A DNA stretch of 64,000 bases from Antilocapra americana (GCA_007570785.1 ML661885.1:37707771-37771770), one strand, 5' to 3'. Positions 11,060 through 22,559 are shown, counted from the first letter of the stretch. The notes: generated by a model from the letters alone, not told the origin. Numbers and translations are program-made.

Positions 11060-11716
11060 TTCCTTTTGCTTTTAGTCTTTATTGTCAACATAAATATTGG
11101 GGGAGGGGAAGTATATCAATATATCTGGTTAGTGATAACCACATTATCAAATTCTTACTTACTTTCATTTAGTTTTAATTTACTTTTTCATTTCATTTTA
11201 TTTTTTTAGAAAAATAAGAAAAATGATTAAATTATTTTCTAAAACAGAATATAGAAGGTCATAATTTTCTCCTACAAGACTGCTGATATTTATTTCATTC
11301 TTCATCCCTATGTGTTTCTATGAAAGGACTATTCTTTTGTTACTGTGTATGTGTTATAGTGATATGATTAAAGTCAATTTGATGATGATAACCCTTTAGA
11401 TCACTCCTCACAGAATACTCTAGAAGTTGGCAGATCTGTTAACCTCAGCCAGAAAGGTTTAGATATTGTATGAATTCCAAGAATCCCCTACAGATAAGGT
11501 ATATATCAGGCTAAAGACCTGAACTGTGTGAGAAGACCTTAATTAGTCTGAGACATTTAAACCAGTCTCCTAAACTGTAGTCCAAGAATGAGTCAGTATG
11601 TCATGAGAAGAGCTCTCTTATGATGCTAAATGAGTTGCCTTGTCATATGGAGGCAGGGAGATGAAAGGGAAGGGAACTGTGCTTGCAAAATTGATCTAAT
11701 CCTTTAAGCTTGCTGT
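11060..11716. other. Unique AT-rich sequence
   Basis: Nothing recognisable. Confidence 0.5.
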
Positions 11717-11732
11717 ATGGTTATAATTACCT

Positions 11733-11875
11733 ATACAGTCCATGAAATTCTCCAGGCCAGAATACTGGAGTGGGTAGCCGTTCCCTTCTCCAGGGGAACT
11801 TCCCAACTCAGAGAGTGAACCCAGTCTCCTGCATTGCAGGCGGATTCTTTACCAAATGAGGTATGAGGGAAGACC
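11733..11875 (-). repeat. Bov-tA SINE, minus strand, perfect TSD
   Basis: 'gaaattctccaggccagaata', 'gtgaacccagtctcctgcat' and 'tgcaggcggattctttacc'. The 16-bp direct repeat 'atggttataattacct' is exact at 11717-11732 and 11876-11891, marking a young insertion. Confidence 0.93.
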
Positions 11876-11891
11876 ATGGTTATAATTACCT

Positions 11892-12790
11892 CAATAATAA
11901 AAAACATCTTTTACATTTGAGGTAGGGTTTTTTTGCTTTTTTTTTTCAATTTTTTGTTCTAGCTTAATATTTAGTGAAGTTTTCAACATGACCACTTATT
12001 TCTTCTGTCCTAAGGAGAACCAAGGAAGGAAATATTGTTCACATTTGGACTTGAGTTAGGTACCCAGCATAATTCAAAGTGGGACAGCACAAATCTTCCC
12101 AAGGGAAGATGAAAATTGAGGTGAAATAATTACAGTCATTTGCTTGGCTTCTCCTAGAGATTTTCCTTCCAGAACTTTCACTGAAAGAACATCAGAAGGT
12201 TTTGTGTTTTAGCTTTTATAAGAAAATAGTTGTGACACAACATACAACATTTTTATAATATTTTATAAGATAATTCTTAAGCATGAGGTAAGTACTCTTA
12301 ACTCATGATATTTCTCTAAGAGGAGGAGGTAGCAATAATAGTGCAGAAAATCTCAGCAAAACAAGACCAGTACCATCACCATCATTTAATCATAAATCCC
12401 CATGGTGGCTAATGATTGCTGTCTACTCCACATGATGCTATGCTAGGCTGGTACAAAAATAAGTCCCTAATGGCTTCAAATACGTAGTAATGATTGGGAG
12501 CATGAGATTTTACAGAGTTGAAATAATATTGAGAGATAGAAAAAGAAGATATAACATTCAGGTAGAGGAAAGTTAAGAGGAGGAAAAAGAGAACACTGAG
12601 ATCAAGAGGAATTGTGGGTTGGGTCTTTACAAATATAACTGAAGAAAAAAATGACATAAGAAATGTCTGGGGGAAAAATCCTTATCTATATATTCCTGAA
12701 TTTGAAGGGAAGAAATTATACCTAGGAGGTAGATAAAGGATGGAGAAATATAGTCCTCATTAGTTTCAATGCATCAATTAAGAGTGTCAT
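11892..12790. other. Unique sequence
   Basis: No gene or repeat identified. Confidence 0.5.
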
Positions 12791-13505
12791 CTAGAGCATT
12801 TTAATCCATTTTTCTCGGCCCACAAGCCTAGACTTTTACAGACTAGAAATAAGAGCTACCTTTGATTCCTCTACTGGATCCCTTATATCCATACTATCAC
12901 TAAATCCTTCATCTTTAACCATTTTCTCTACTTTTACTTTTTTCTTTCTTTCTCTACTGCCATTTCACCCTACTTCAATCTGCCTTAGATATCAATCTGT
13001 CTTAGATAAGGCCAGCAGGTTAATATTCCTAATTATTTTAATCATGTCGCTACTCATCATCCCAAGAATCTACATTGCCTAGCATATCAGGGCCACGTTC
13101 CTCTTTCTGAGAAATAAGAACCCTCCACAATCCAAATTCACCCTGCTTGCATAAGTTTTACTTCCCAGTACTGCCTAAAACATACACTCATTTCAGACAG
13201 GGACATTTATCTAAGCACTTCCCACACAATGCCAAGCCCATTCTTGCTTTAATGCCTGTGCAAGTGCCATTGTATTGCTGAAATGACCTTGCTACTGCCC
13301 TCTTCACTAAATTGTCTCATTTTTGAAGTTCAGTTCAAATCCCACTGCCAGAATGAGGCCTTTTTCAGGTACTCTGGCTCTTACAACACAGATTCATCCT
13401 TTTCCTGAAATCATTCTATCCTTAGTTAGTACAAACAAATATTTCTTTTTTTTAATTCTTTACTAGGAAGATTGTAAGCTAATTGAAGCCATGTTTTTAA
13501 TTCCT
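12791..13505 (+). mobile_element. L2 LINE 3' end
   Basis: The order of phrases fits the 3' end of L2: 'ttaatcatgtcgctactcatc' (transcript sense), 'cctaagcacttcc', 'cttgctttaatgcctgtgca', 'gaaatgaccttgctactgcc', 'cagttcaaatcccactgcc' and 'gaatgaggcctttttcagg'. Highly diverged, with no open frame. Confidence 0.65.
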
Positions 13506-13693
13506 TTTTTCTCCAAAAGTGTATAAAATGAGTTGGGCCTTTGTTTCTTCTTAATGATTTGACTCACAGAAAAATTGAAATTGAAGTTTGAAGATTATAA
13601 TTCCGGGAAAAAAAATTTAGGAATTTGTACCAGTTTAGAAATTTATTCAGTATTTGTGTGGTATAAGTTTTTACTATTTACATTAAATAATTT

Positions 13694-14231
13694 CTTCAGT
13701 TCAGTCACTCAGTCATGTCCAACTCTTTGCAACCCCATGGATTGCAGCACACCAGGCCTCCCTGTCCATCACCAACTCCCAGAGTTTATTCAAACTCATG
13801 CCCATTGAGTCAGTGATGCCATCCAACCATCTCATCCTCTTTCGTCCCCTTCTCCTCCCGCCTTCAATCTTTCCCATCATCAGGGTCTTTTCCAATGAGT
13901 CAGTTCTTTGCATCAGGTGGCCAAAGTATTGGAGTTTCAGCTTCAGCATCAGTCCTTCCAAATTCAGGACTGATTTCCTTTAGGACTGAATGGTTTGATC
14001 TCCTTACAGTCCAAGGGACTCTCAAGAGTCTTCTCCAATGCCACAGTTCAAAAGCATCAATTCTTTGGCACTCAGCTTTCTTTATACTTCAACTCTCTCA
14101 TCCATACATGACTACTGGAAAAACCATAGCTTTGACTAGATGGACCTTTGTCAGCAAAGTAATATCTCTGCTTTTTAATATGCTGTCTAAGTTGGTCATA
14201 ACTTTTCTTCCAAGGAGCAAGATTTCTTTTA
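13694..14231 (-). mobile_element. BovB (RTE) LINE 3' fragment, minus strand
   Basis: 5'-truncated BovB covering roughly the last 0.53 kb: 3' tail 'ttcagttcagtcactcagtc' at the low end up to the 'ggagcaagatttctttt' region. It encodes the degraded C-terminal end of the BovB polyprotein on the minus strand. Its open frames on either strand are remnants. Confidence 0.92.
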
Positions 14232-14329
14232 AGTTTCTTAAAAGCTATTTTGCTATACTCATGGCAAAAAGAAAATTCGAAAGTTTTCCTTTTTATCCCC
14301 AGCCATCCTGTCCCCACTTTCATTTTACA

Positions 14330-14511
14330 TAAAGTTAGTCACTCAGTTATGTCCAACTCTTTGTGTAGCCCACCAGGCTCCTCTGTCCATGGAATTCTCC
14401 AGGCAAGAATACTGGAGTGGGTTGCCATTCCCTTCTCCAGGGGCTCTTCCCAACCCAGGGATCAAACCCAGATCTCCCCCATTTCAGGCAGACTCTTTAC
14501 CAACTAAGAGG
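14330..14511 (-). repeat. Bov-tA SINE, minus strand
   Basis: 'cactcagttatgtccaactc', 'ggaattctccaggcaagaata', 'cagggatcaaacccagatct'. A short internal deletion follows 'ctctttgtgtagcccacc'. Confidence 0.9.
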
Positions 14512-14564
14512 TAGCCATTATTAACAGTTTCTTCCAAAATCATTCAGAATATATATATGCATAG

Positions 14565-15690
14565 ACAATTTGTACTTAAGGCAAATGAGATCATAATTTT
14601 CACACTGTTCTGCCAGTTTACATTTTTATTTAAAAGTATATCTTGGAATTGTTTCCATATTAGTACTGTATGTTCCATCATTCTTAATATTTTGCAGTTT
14701 TCCATTTATATCAAAGCTCCCATAATTTATCGAACCAACCCCCTACTGATGGGTATTAAAGTTATTTCCAGTTTTCTTGCTATTATAAACAGTGATACTG
14801 TTTAAACATTTGTTATAATAATGTTATAGTTTAAACAATGTTATACACATTCTTTCTGCACATTTTTGTGTACTCATGCAAGAATATCTTAGAAAATAAA
14901 TTTCTAGGTGAAATGGTAAACATATGTTACTTTCTTTTTTTTGGCTGCACCACACAGCTTACAGGGTCTTAGTTCCCTAACCAGGAATCAAACTCAGGCC
15001 CAGGCAGTTAAAGCACAGAATCCTAACCACTGGACCACCACAGAATTCCTTGCTACCTTTTTTAATAATTGCTAACGTTGTCTTCTAAAAAAGATTGCAC
15101 AAACTTATGCCCCCACCAAACCTGCAGGAGTGTTTGTTTCCTACACCTTCAGCAGCACTGGGCACTACAACTGTAATTGTTGCCAGTCCAGTATTTGAAA
15201 AATAATGTCCACCTGCTTTTCTTTAATTATGAATAACAAGCGTTTATAGGTCATTTGTGGAGAGTTACTGCAAAATGTCTTTGCCGCTCCCTTTTTGTCT
15301 TTTTCTTACTGATTTTTCAACATTCTTGCTTATGATGGAAACTGGTCTTTTTCTGTCTTATGTGTTGAGAATATGTTTTCCACTTTGCCTTTTTTCTTTT
15401 GACTATATTTATGGTATTTTTCTCGTATTACTGTTTCAATTTTTTATATTGTCAACTATATCAGCACTCTTTTGCTATGTAGTCTGTCCTTTGTACTATA
15501 GTAAAGGCCTTCTCATTTCTAAAAGTATTTTCAAGAATTTATCCATTTTCTCATTGGAATTATCATGGTTTCATTTCTTTCTCTGTTCTTTGGTTAACTA
15601 TTTTATCTGTATGAAATGAAATATACATTTTTTATAAAGAGCCAGTTGTTCAAAAATTATTTATTAAATAATCCATCTTTCCTGACATAT
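14565..15690 (-). mobile_element. Old L1 3' region, minus strand
   Basis: Antisense L1M-type sequence: 'ctactgatgggtattaaagt', 'ttcttgctattataaacagt', 'tttctaggtgaaatggtaaa', 'ttatgcccccaccaaacctg', ending with 'agccagttgttcaaaaatta' and 'aataatccatctttcc'. A CHR SINE interrupts it at 14932-15052. The 120-residue plus-strand frame at 15257-15619 is an antisense by-product. Confidence 0.75.
14932..15052 (-). repeat. CHR-type SINE inside L1, minus strand
   Basis: 'tttttttggctgcaccaca', 'accaggaatcaaactcagg' and 'ccactggaccaccacagaat'. Splits the antisense L1. Confidence 0.88.
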
Positions 15691-15699
15691 TTATTATGT

Positions 15700-15735
15700 G
15701 TGTATATATATACACGCACATACATATATATATGG
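15700..15735. repeat. TA/TATG-rich simple repeat
   Basis: Imperfect TGTATATATA/TACATATATA run. Confidence 0.8.
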
Positions 15736-16897
15736 GTTAGCAAACTGTGTTATTAGCTATTTTATTATTGTCAAGCACAAAGCAAGATCTGACTAACATA
15801 TTCAGCCAAAAAAGAAACAATAAGTTTTGTTATTAGATTCAGACCATTTATGACTTACGTAGACTGCAAAAGAAAGAGTATGTAAAGGTGCCAGCTCCCT
15901 ATGGACCTTGTTGATGGCAACACCAAAACATAAGAGGCCAGATGACCGCCACACAAATGATGGGACACCGTGTTGCTGAGAAGCCAGTGCTACCTTGCAA
16001 CCAAGCAGTTTTACAGGCTGTGGCTGTGCCCTAAGTAGGGGTTGGGGGTGGGCAAGGCAGAAAGCCTCATACCTCATTAGGACCAGGAGGCGACGGGAGA
16101 TGGTTTCATGACACTCTCCCTGGTGATAGGGGGTGAGTAGGAAATGGCCATATAGAAACAACCCACAAACCTCCCATGCCCCTATGTTCTGTGAAAATCC
16201 CAAGCCTTCTGCCAAGATTGCTGAGGTTCAATCTTGTTCAGTCTTGTGTGGCCTATGTGTGTTGCAGGACCTGCAAGGTTGTCAGGTCCCAGCATGGAAC
16301 TAAATCCCCTCAGCAGCTAGTCTGTCCTTGCTGTTGTCTTATGAAACCTGGAGCCCCAGTATATAGGATTAACAAACCCCATAATCACTCAGACTTTTTT
16401 GAGATTTATATCATATGGTTGAATGACAGTATTCTTTGGCCCAAGGTGGGGGGAAGCAGTGGGAATGAGGTGAATTACACTCCCCAAGTTAAATGATTTG
16501 CTATAAAACTTTTCTTTAAAGAAAAGTTGTGAATAGAAATGTTAAATTGTGCATAAAAGAGGAAAATAAAGTGTCCAAATACCCAGTGTTTTCCTAATTA
16601 AAGACTAAATTGACTTGTAATTTATATGAAGTAATTTTTTTCTTTAATAACATACCAATGTATTATCTTAAGCAAAACTGAGAATTTGGTGAAAAAGTTT
16701 CAAATGACTACACTAATTATTATTAATATCTTCTTTCTTAAATAGCATATTCTGAGATTTAAATTAATTCATTTAAAAAGTTTTAAAGTAGTATTGTCTA
16801 AGTATTAGTACATTTTGTATAACCATATCAACTAGAATTATAAACCTGTTGATTCCTTAAGAATCCTAAATATACTGAACAACTCTTTGGTGCTTAA
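15736..16897. other. Unassigned stretch with a GC-richer core
   Basis: About 15.85-16.45 kb is less AT-rich than its surroundings and holds a 137-codon minus-strand frame (15802-16215) and a 106-codon plus-strand frame (16176-16496). Neither resembles a protein I know, and no splice or promoter context is visible. An unrecognised LTR or other old element is possible. Confidence 0.4.
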
Positions 16898-16898
16898 C

Positions 16899-17105
16899 GC
16901 TTCCCTGGTGGCTCAGTCGATAAAGAATCTGTCTGCAATTCAGGGGACCTAGGGTTGATCACTGGGTTGGGAAGATCCCTTGGAGAATGAAATAGCAACC
17001 CACTCCAGTATTCTTGCTTGGAATATCCCATGGACAGAGGAGCCTGGCAGGATACAGTCCGTGGGGTCAAAAGAATCAGACATGAGTTAATGACTAGACC
17101 AACAC
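16899..17105 (+). repeat. Bov-tA SINE, plus strand
   Basis: 'gcttccctggtggctcagtc', 'gttgggaagatcccttggag', 'gaggagcctggcaggataca' and 'gtggggtcaaaagaatcaga'. Confidence 0.92.
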
Positions 17106-17106
17106 T

Positions 17107-18065
17107 CCCTTGCATATGAAAATTTTCAGGCAATATATTTTTCCAATGTTATATTTATCAAATGTCACATTAAAAGCAATCATTTATTTAAAACAAATTA
17201 ATACTATAAAATTTATTTGGCCCTATTATTCTAAATTAAAGATTCATTAAAACATATTTATACATTTTTATGAGAATATTTCTAAATAAAGGAGGACATT
17301 TTAAAAATATTAGCCTGCTTGATACAAATTCAACATATGAACATCTAGATTTACAAATAAGATAATTAAGAAATGATAGTTCGCTCTGCAAACACCCCTT
17401 TTATAAGAAATTCAGATTCAAGTAATATCTTTCAAATTCCTTCCATATGACAATCATATGCCTAGTGTTTTCAGACAAAATATCTCATGTAATTCTCATG
17501 AGCCCACACAAACTCAGTCTTTCTTGTATCTTTTAATATAATTTGAACATCTGTCTAACCATGGGGAAGAAAGAAAAATGACAACAGACTTTGCAGTGCG
17601 GATTAGAGCAAAACATAAGTGCTTGCTGGGGGTGAAATTGGTGGAGGAAGAGCTTCAGGAAGGGAGGATATTAAAGAGAATGAAGGAAATTCAACCCTAG
17701 AACCATGGAAAGGCTTCTCTTTGATTGTCCAAGATATAACAAATGGCAGGGTAAGTTTGGGGACTGAAAGGAGGGTTGGTTGAAAAATCTGGGGACAGAA
17801 AATGATTAGACTTCCTAGATGATTAGACTTTTCAACCCCATGTAATTTATGACTCCACATCCACTACCCACATCCTCCACCCATACCATATTCCCAAACA
17901 CTTCCATCATCGCGATATGGGGACCCTGGACCAAAGAGGCTCTGACTTTTGTCTAGGCTTAGGGATGAAGTAGGAAAACAAAGGGCTAACAGAAGAGATT
18001 AAGCAAATCTAATGGACCCCCTTCCCTCCCCTTGTTCCAGGAAAATAGGCACGAATACCTATTGT
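17107..18065. other. Unique AT-rich sequence
   Basis: No feature recognised. Confidence 0.5.
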
Positions 18066-18262
18066 AGTTGACTGAAAAGTGTCCTCAAAAAAATTTATGT
18101 ACACCCAGAACCTTAAAACGTGACCTTATTTAGAAATAGGATCTTTGCAGATGTAATTAAGAAGATGCCATACTATATTAGGGTGGGCTCTAAATTCAGT
18201 GACTGGTGTCCTTATAAGAGGAGAGGACACGTGGGGACACATGGACAGAAGACCAAGTGAAG

Positions 18263-18470
18263 GGACTTTCCTGGTGATCCAGTGGTTAAGAATCTGCCTT
18301 GCAATGCAGTGGACTTGAATTTGATCCCTAGTCAGGGAAGTAAGGTCCCACATACCGTAGAGCAACTAAGCCCACGCACCACAACTAGAGAGTCTATGGG
18401 CCACAGCAAAAGATCTCACATGCCACAACTAAGGCCTGGCATGGCTGAATAAATAAGTAAATATTTTCTT
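18263..18470 (+). repeat. CHR-type SINE, plus strand
   Basis: 'ggactttcctggtgatccag', 'aatttgatccctagtcaggg', 'gcaactaagcccacgcacca'. The direct repeats 'agaagaccaagtgaag' (from 18247) and 'agaagaccaaatgaag' (from 18477) differ at one base. Confidence 0.93.
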
Positions 18471-18582
18471 AAAAGAAGAAGACCAAATGAAGATGGAGGC
18501 AGAGACTGAAGTGATACAGTTATAAATAAAGGAATTCCAAAGATTGCCAGGAGTCATCAAAGATTGCTGGGAGCCATTAAGT

Positions 18583-18856
18583 CAGTTCAGTTCAGTCACT
18601 CAGTTGTGTCCAACTCTTTGCAACCCCATGGACTGCAGTACACCAACCAGGCTTCCCTGTCCATCACCAACTCCTGGAGCTTGCTCAAACTCATGTCCAT
18701 CGAGTCAGAGATGCCATCCAACCATCTCATCCTCTATCATCCCCTTCTCCTCCCGCCTTCAATCTTTCCCAGCATCAGGGTCTTTTCCAAGGAGTCAGTT
18801 CTTGGCATCAGGTGGCCAAAGCATTGGAGTTTCAGCTTCAACATCAGTCCTTCCAG
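18583..18856 (-). mobile_element. BovB 3' fragment, first of a tandem pair
   Basis: About 275 bp of the BovB 3' end, from 'cagttcagttcagtcactca' to 'catcagtccttccag'. It abuts a second BovB 3' end in the same orientation. Confidence 0.9.
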
Positions 18857-19453
18857 TCAGTCAGTTCAGTTCAGTCACTCAGTTGTGTCAGACTCATTGC
18901 AACCCCATGGATTGCAGCACACCAGGCCTCCCTGTCCATCACCAACTCCCAGAGTTTATTCAAACTCATGCCCATTGAGTCAGTGATGCCATCCAACCAT
19001 CTCATCCTCTTTCGTTCCCTTCTCCTCCCGCCTTCAATCTTTCCCATCATCAGGGTCTTTTCCAATGAGTCAGTTCTTTGCATCAGGTGGCCAAAGTATT
19101 GGAGTTTCAGCTTCAGCATCAGTCCTTCCAGTGAATATTCAGGACTGATTTCCTTTAGGATGGACTGGCTGGTTTCCTTGAAGTCCAAGGGACTCTCAAG
19201 AGTCTTCTCCAACACCACAGTTCAAAAGCATCAATTCTTTGGCACTCAGCTTTCTTTATAGTTCAACTCTCACATCCATACATGACTACTGGAAAAACCA
19301 TAGCCTTGACTAGGTGGACCTTTGTCAGCAAAGTAGTCTTTCTTTTTAATATGCTGTCTAGGTTGACATTTTCTTCCAAGGAGTAAATGTCTTTTAATTT
19401 CATGGCTGCAGTCACCATCTGCAGTGATTTTGGAGCCCCCCAAAATAAAGTCC
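18857..19453 (-). mobile_element. BovB 3' fragment, second of a tandem pair
   Basis: About 600 bp of the BovB 3' end in the same orientation, reaching 'tttggagccccccaaaata'. The opposite-strand and overlapping frames of 115-149 codons are remnants of the reverse-transcriptase C-terminus and antisense shadows. Confidence 0.9.
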
Positions 19454-19666
19454 TTCCCATGGGAGCTGTCAAACACAATAGCTAATCCTTGAGCCTTGTA
19501 TTGGGCGGTATCTGTTAAAATAACTTAGCCTCTCAACTACTAATTCAGTACTATTTAGTACTTTAAATTACTTGGATAGAGGAAAAAAGTATATTTGGAA
19601 AGCAAGAAGAGGTAAGGATGGAGTTTTCCCTAGAGCCGTCAGAGCATGACCCTGACAGAAGCTTGA

Positions 19667-19788
19667 CTTTTTTTTTTTTTTTTTGACTGCACAGCAGGGC
19701 GTGCAGAACTTTCCCAACCGGGGTTTGAACCTGTGCCCCCTGCAGCAGAAGCATGGAGTCTTAACCACTGAATCACCAGGAAGTCCAA
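19667..19788 (-). repeat. CHR-type SINE, minus strand
   Basis: Poly(T) run, 'gactgcacagcagggcgtgc', 'ccaaccggggtttgaacctg', 'ttaaccactgaatcaccagg'. Confidence 0.88.
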
Positions 19789-19905
19789 CACTTGAATTCT
19801 GATTTTCAACTTCCAGAACTGTGAGAGAATGGATTTCCACAGTCACCCATTTTGTGGTAATTTGTTACCATAGCCCTAAGGAAGCCAATACATCAGTCCT
19901 TTGGC

Positions 19906-20720
19906 AGAACTGAAAGACTATTTTCTGGAAAAACTGATCAGCCCCAGAGGAAAGCCTTACAAATATTGACATTTAGGAGTTTTACACAAACAAAGAAAAA
20001 ACTGTCTAGAAGCTTAATTCCCCCCACATGCGGCTCACTACCACAGATCAGTCTTCCAGTCAGGTCCTAGTGCCTCACTGTTAGGAATGGATAGTTGAGA
20101 GCCATCCGGCGTCCAGAGGAAGGTCTCTGGTACCTGAGACAGAGCCGACAACTTGCCAGCATACCGACCGTTGCCAGTATTCATTCTTCTCCTTTTTTCT
20201 TATGTAACAGAACCTCCTGAATTTTTTGCTGGACACGTGACTGTTTAGTTAAACACTGTTTCCTAGCTCCCCTTTCAGCTAACGTGGCCAGTGGGATATG
20301 AAAAGAGAAGGGAGGCTCCTTCAAATTTATGTCCTTAGAAGGAAGCTGCTTGGTGTTCCTTGCTTCCTCTTCCTTACCGTGCAGAAAAGAAAAATACTTC
20401 CGGAGAATTTGGGAGTAACATGGTAGAAGGGTCCCCGGATGACTCTGAAACAGAGCTACCCACTCTCTTGGACTGTTAAATGAGAGAAAAATAAGTTTCT
20501 ATTTTACTTGCGCCTTTGTATTCAGCATTATCTTCGTTACAATAATTTAACCTCTCACCCAGGAAGTCAGTATTATTTAACTCTTTAAAATTACTTTGAG
20601 AGAAGTAAAATTTCATTTTTGAAAACAAATTTAGTTCCTCTCTGAAGTACCTGGATGATAGGATGTAACGCACACTTGCTGAGTTGTTTTACAGACTGAA
20701 AACTCACACCAAATGGAAGA
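19906..20720. other. Diverged old repeat sequence, no gene
   Basis: About 20200-20640 resembles an old mammalian interspersed repeat ('aacgtggccagtgggatatg', 'gttaaatgagagaaaaataa'). Its end (20505-20630) is a diverged relative of 19491-19600. Confidence 0.4.
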
Positions 20721-21036
20721 TGTTAACTGCCTGACGACCTCCTAGAGCCTAAGGACTGATAATGTTAACCCCTGTGACATGACTCTGTCACCTCACCAAT
20801 GACCGATCAGAGCATCATGCACGACCTGATCACACACTCTGCAAACCTCCTTCCTCACCTGGCCTTTAAAAATGCTTTCCTGAACCTTCTTGGGGAGTTT
20901 GGGCTTTTTGAGCACTAGTTGTCCTGAACTCCTTGCTTGGCGCCCTGCAGTAAGCACTGTACTTCCTCACAACCCCATGTCAGTAGATTGGCTTCACCGT
21001 GCTCAGGCAAGTGGACCCAAGTTTGGTTTGGTAACA
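20721..21036 (+). mobile_element. Solo LTR of class I ERV type
   Basis: Begins 'tgttaactgcc' and ends '...ggtttggtaaca', so the ends form a TGTTA/TAACA inverted pair. A TATA-like 'ctttaaaaatg' (about 20864) is followed by 'ggggagtttgggctttttga', the usual U3-R order of gammaretrovirus-like LTRs, and a 3' end with 'acccaagtttggtttgg'. No internal region or second LTR is seen. Confidence 0.6.
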
Positions 21037-22178
21037 GGAGGGATTGTTACTTGAACCCCATATCCATTTCCCTTGCTTACTTGGTATTAGAACACTTAGC
21101 TAGGCATACAGCCAGCCAGGATAAACATGATATTTTCCAGCCCCGTTTATAGCTCATGTGGCTTGTGTGGCTAGGCTCTGGCTAATGGAATGCAAGTGGG
21201 GATATATTTGTTGGCAGTTTCTGGGAATCTCTCAAGAGAAACCTGGAGCTTGCTCTTGGCTCTTCCTACAGACCTTCCTGCATGCTGCTGCTGAAATCTA
21301 GATGCCATCTCGGACCCTGAGTATGAGGGTGTGTGTGTCAGTTAGGGTTCTCCAGAGAAGCAGAAGCAATAGGATCTATCTATCTGTCTGTCTCTATTTA
21401 TATTTATTTAATCATCCACATGTTCAACAAATATGAATGAAGTACCTAGTACATCCAAATTATTATATTAGGCTCACTATGGGCTACAAAATAAAAACCT
21501 TACCTGCAAAGAATTTACCATTAGCATCAGACGTAGTATTAACAAATTCACATTAGTGAATAACCACAACTATCCAAAGAGAAAGTTTTAGCATTATACT
21601 CTCTTAATTTTTCAAGTCCTTCATGAATATCTCTTAAAATTCTACAAAATAGTATATGTTTATATTTATAGTTTATATTATCAAATCTAATCTATAGAAA
21701 TATTCTGAACTGGCCATAAGTTTGTAAAATGGATTAATCTCTGTGTTACATTTCAGCCTAGATTGTTCAATCCAGTACCACCAAGTAGTCAACGAACAAA
21801 AACATGTGGTTACATAAAACCCTCAGGAAAACCTCCTATAGGAGTGGGAAAATTCCTCACAGTCCTTTGTTCTTCTCATGAGAAGCATATGGGATCAGCA
21901 GACCATGACAACTGTCTACTGTTATTTAGCAACATACAGTAAATTTTTCTGTGTTGCTTCAAAAAAAAAAAAATAAGCTGTATATCTGCACCAAGAAAGA
22001 GAAACATGTGAGCCCTACAATATATAATATACAGTATATATTATATATATTTCTTCATAAATAAATTAGGAGAAATTGATCTCTTAGGATTCCAAATAAA
22101 GTAGAATGAGGTTGTCATTGGTTACTAGTATGTGCCAACAATTTCTACCTAGGAAAAATAATAAAAGGAGGGAGGTGG
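21037..22178. other. Old repeat remnant and unique sequence
   Basis: 21130-21300 looks like another old repeat ('gtggctaggctctggctaat'), and 21360-21400 carries short ATCT/TGTC runs. 22015-22060 is TA-rich. No gene seen. Confidence 0.4.
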
Positions 22179-22300
22179 GGGAATTGCCTGGCAGCCCACT
22201 GGTTGGCACTCACTGCTTTTACTGCTATGGCCTGGGCTTAATTCCTGGTCAAGGAAAAGATCCCAAAAGCTGTGCAGCTTGGCAAAAAAAAAACAACAGA
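22179..22300 (+). repeat. CHR-type SINE, plus strand
   Basis: 'gaattgcctggcagcccact', 'cttaattcctggtcaaggaa', 'cagcttggcaaaaaaaaaac'. Diverged. Confidence 0.75.
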
Positions 22301-22559
22301 AAGCACAATACCCAAGCACCTCATAACCAAGAAAACCTTCCCAAAGGGATCCAGAACAATTTATCAAGAATCTCACCTTTGGTAAAGGGTTGAAAGCCTT
22401 CAAGGTAAAAGAATTAGAATGTAATTAATGGAAAAAGATGGAAAGCATCCTTAATTTGGGAGGACTCCAAAAAGTCATAAAAAATGCCTTCTTTGCATTT
22501 TAAATTATATATTTAACTCTTCATTTCCACTTTGTTAGCAAGGTGGAAAGAATGTTAAA

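Larger units (their letters stand above)
18066..19905 (+). repeat. Old interspersed repeat cut into four pieces
   Basis: Pieces at 18066-18262, 18479-18582, 19611-19666 and 19789-19905 follow the order of one widespread mammalian repeat: 'tttgcagatgtaattaag', 'gactggtgtccttataagag', 'gcagagactgaagtgata', 'ttccctagagccgtcagagc', 'acttccagaactgtgagaga', 'ttgtggtaatttgttacc'. They are separated by a CHR SINE, a BovB pair with extra sequence, and a second CHR SINE. The family is not named. A 20-bp tandem duplication lies at 18541-18580. Confidence 0.6.

Noticed and set aside
15257..15619. 120-codon plus-strand frame rich in F/L/S as a membrane protein
   Set aside because: It is the antisense of an L1 3' region; the hydrophobic composition comes from T-rich antisense DNA.
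18544..19261. Overlapping frames of 115-149 codons as genes
   Set aside because: All lie in BovB 3' sequence; same-strand ones are polyprotein remnants and the others antisense shadows.
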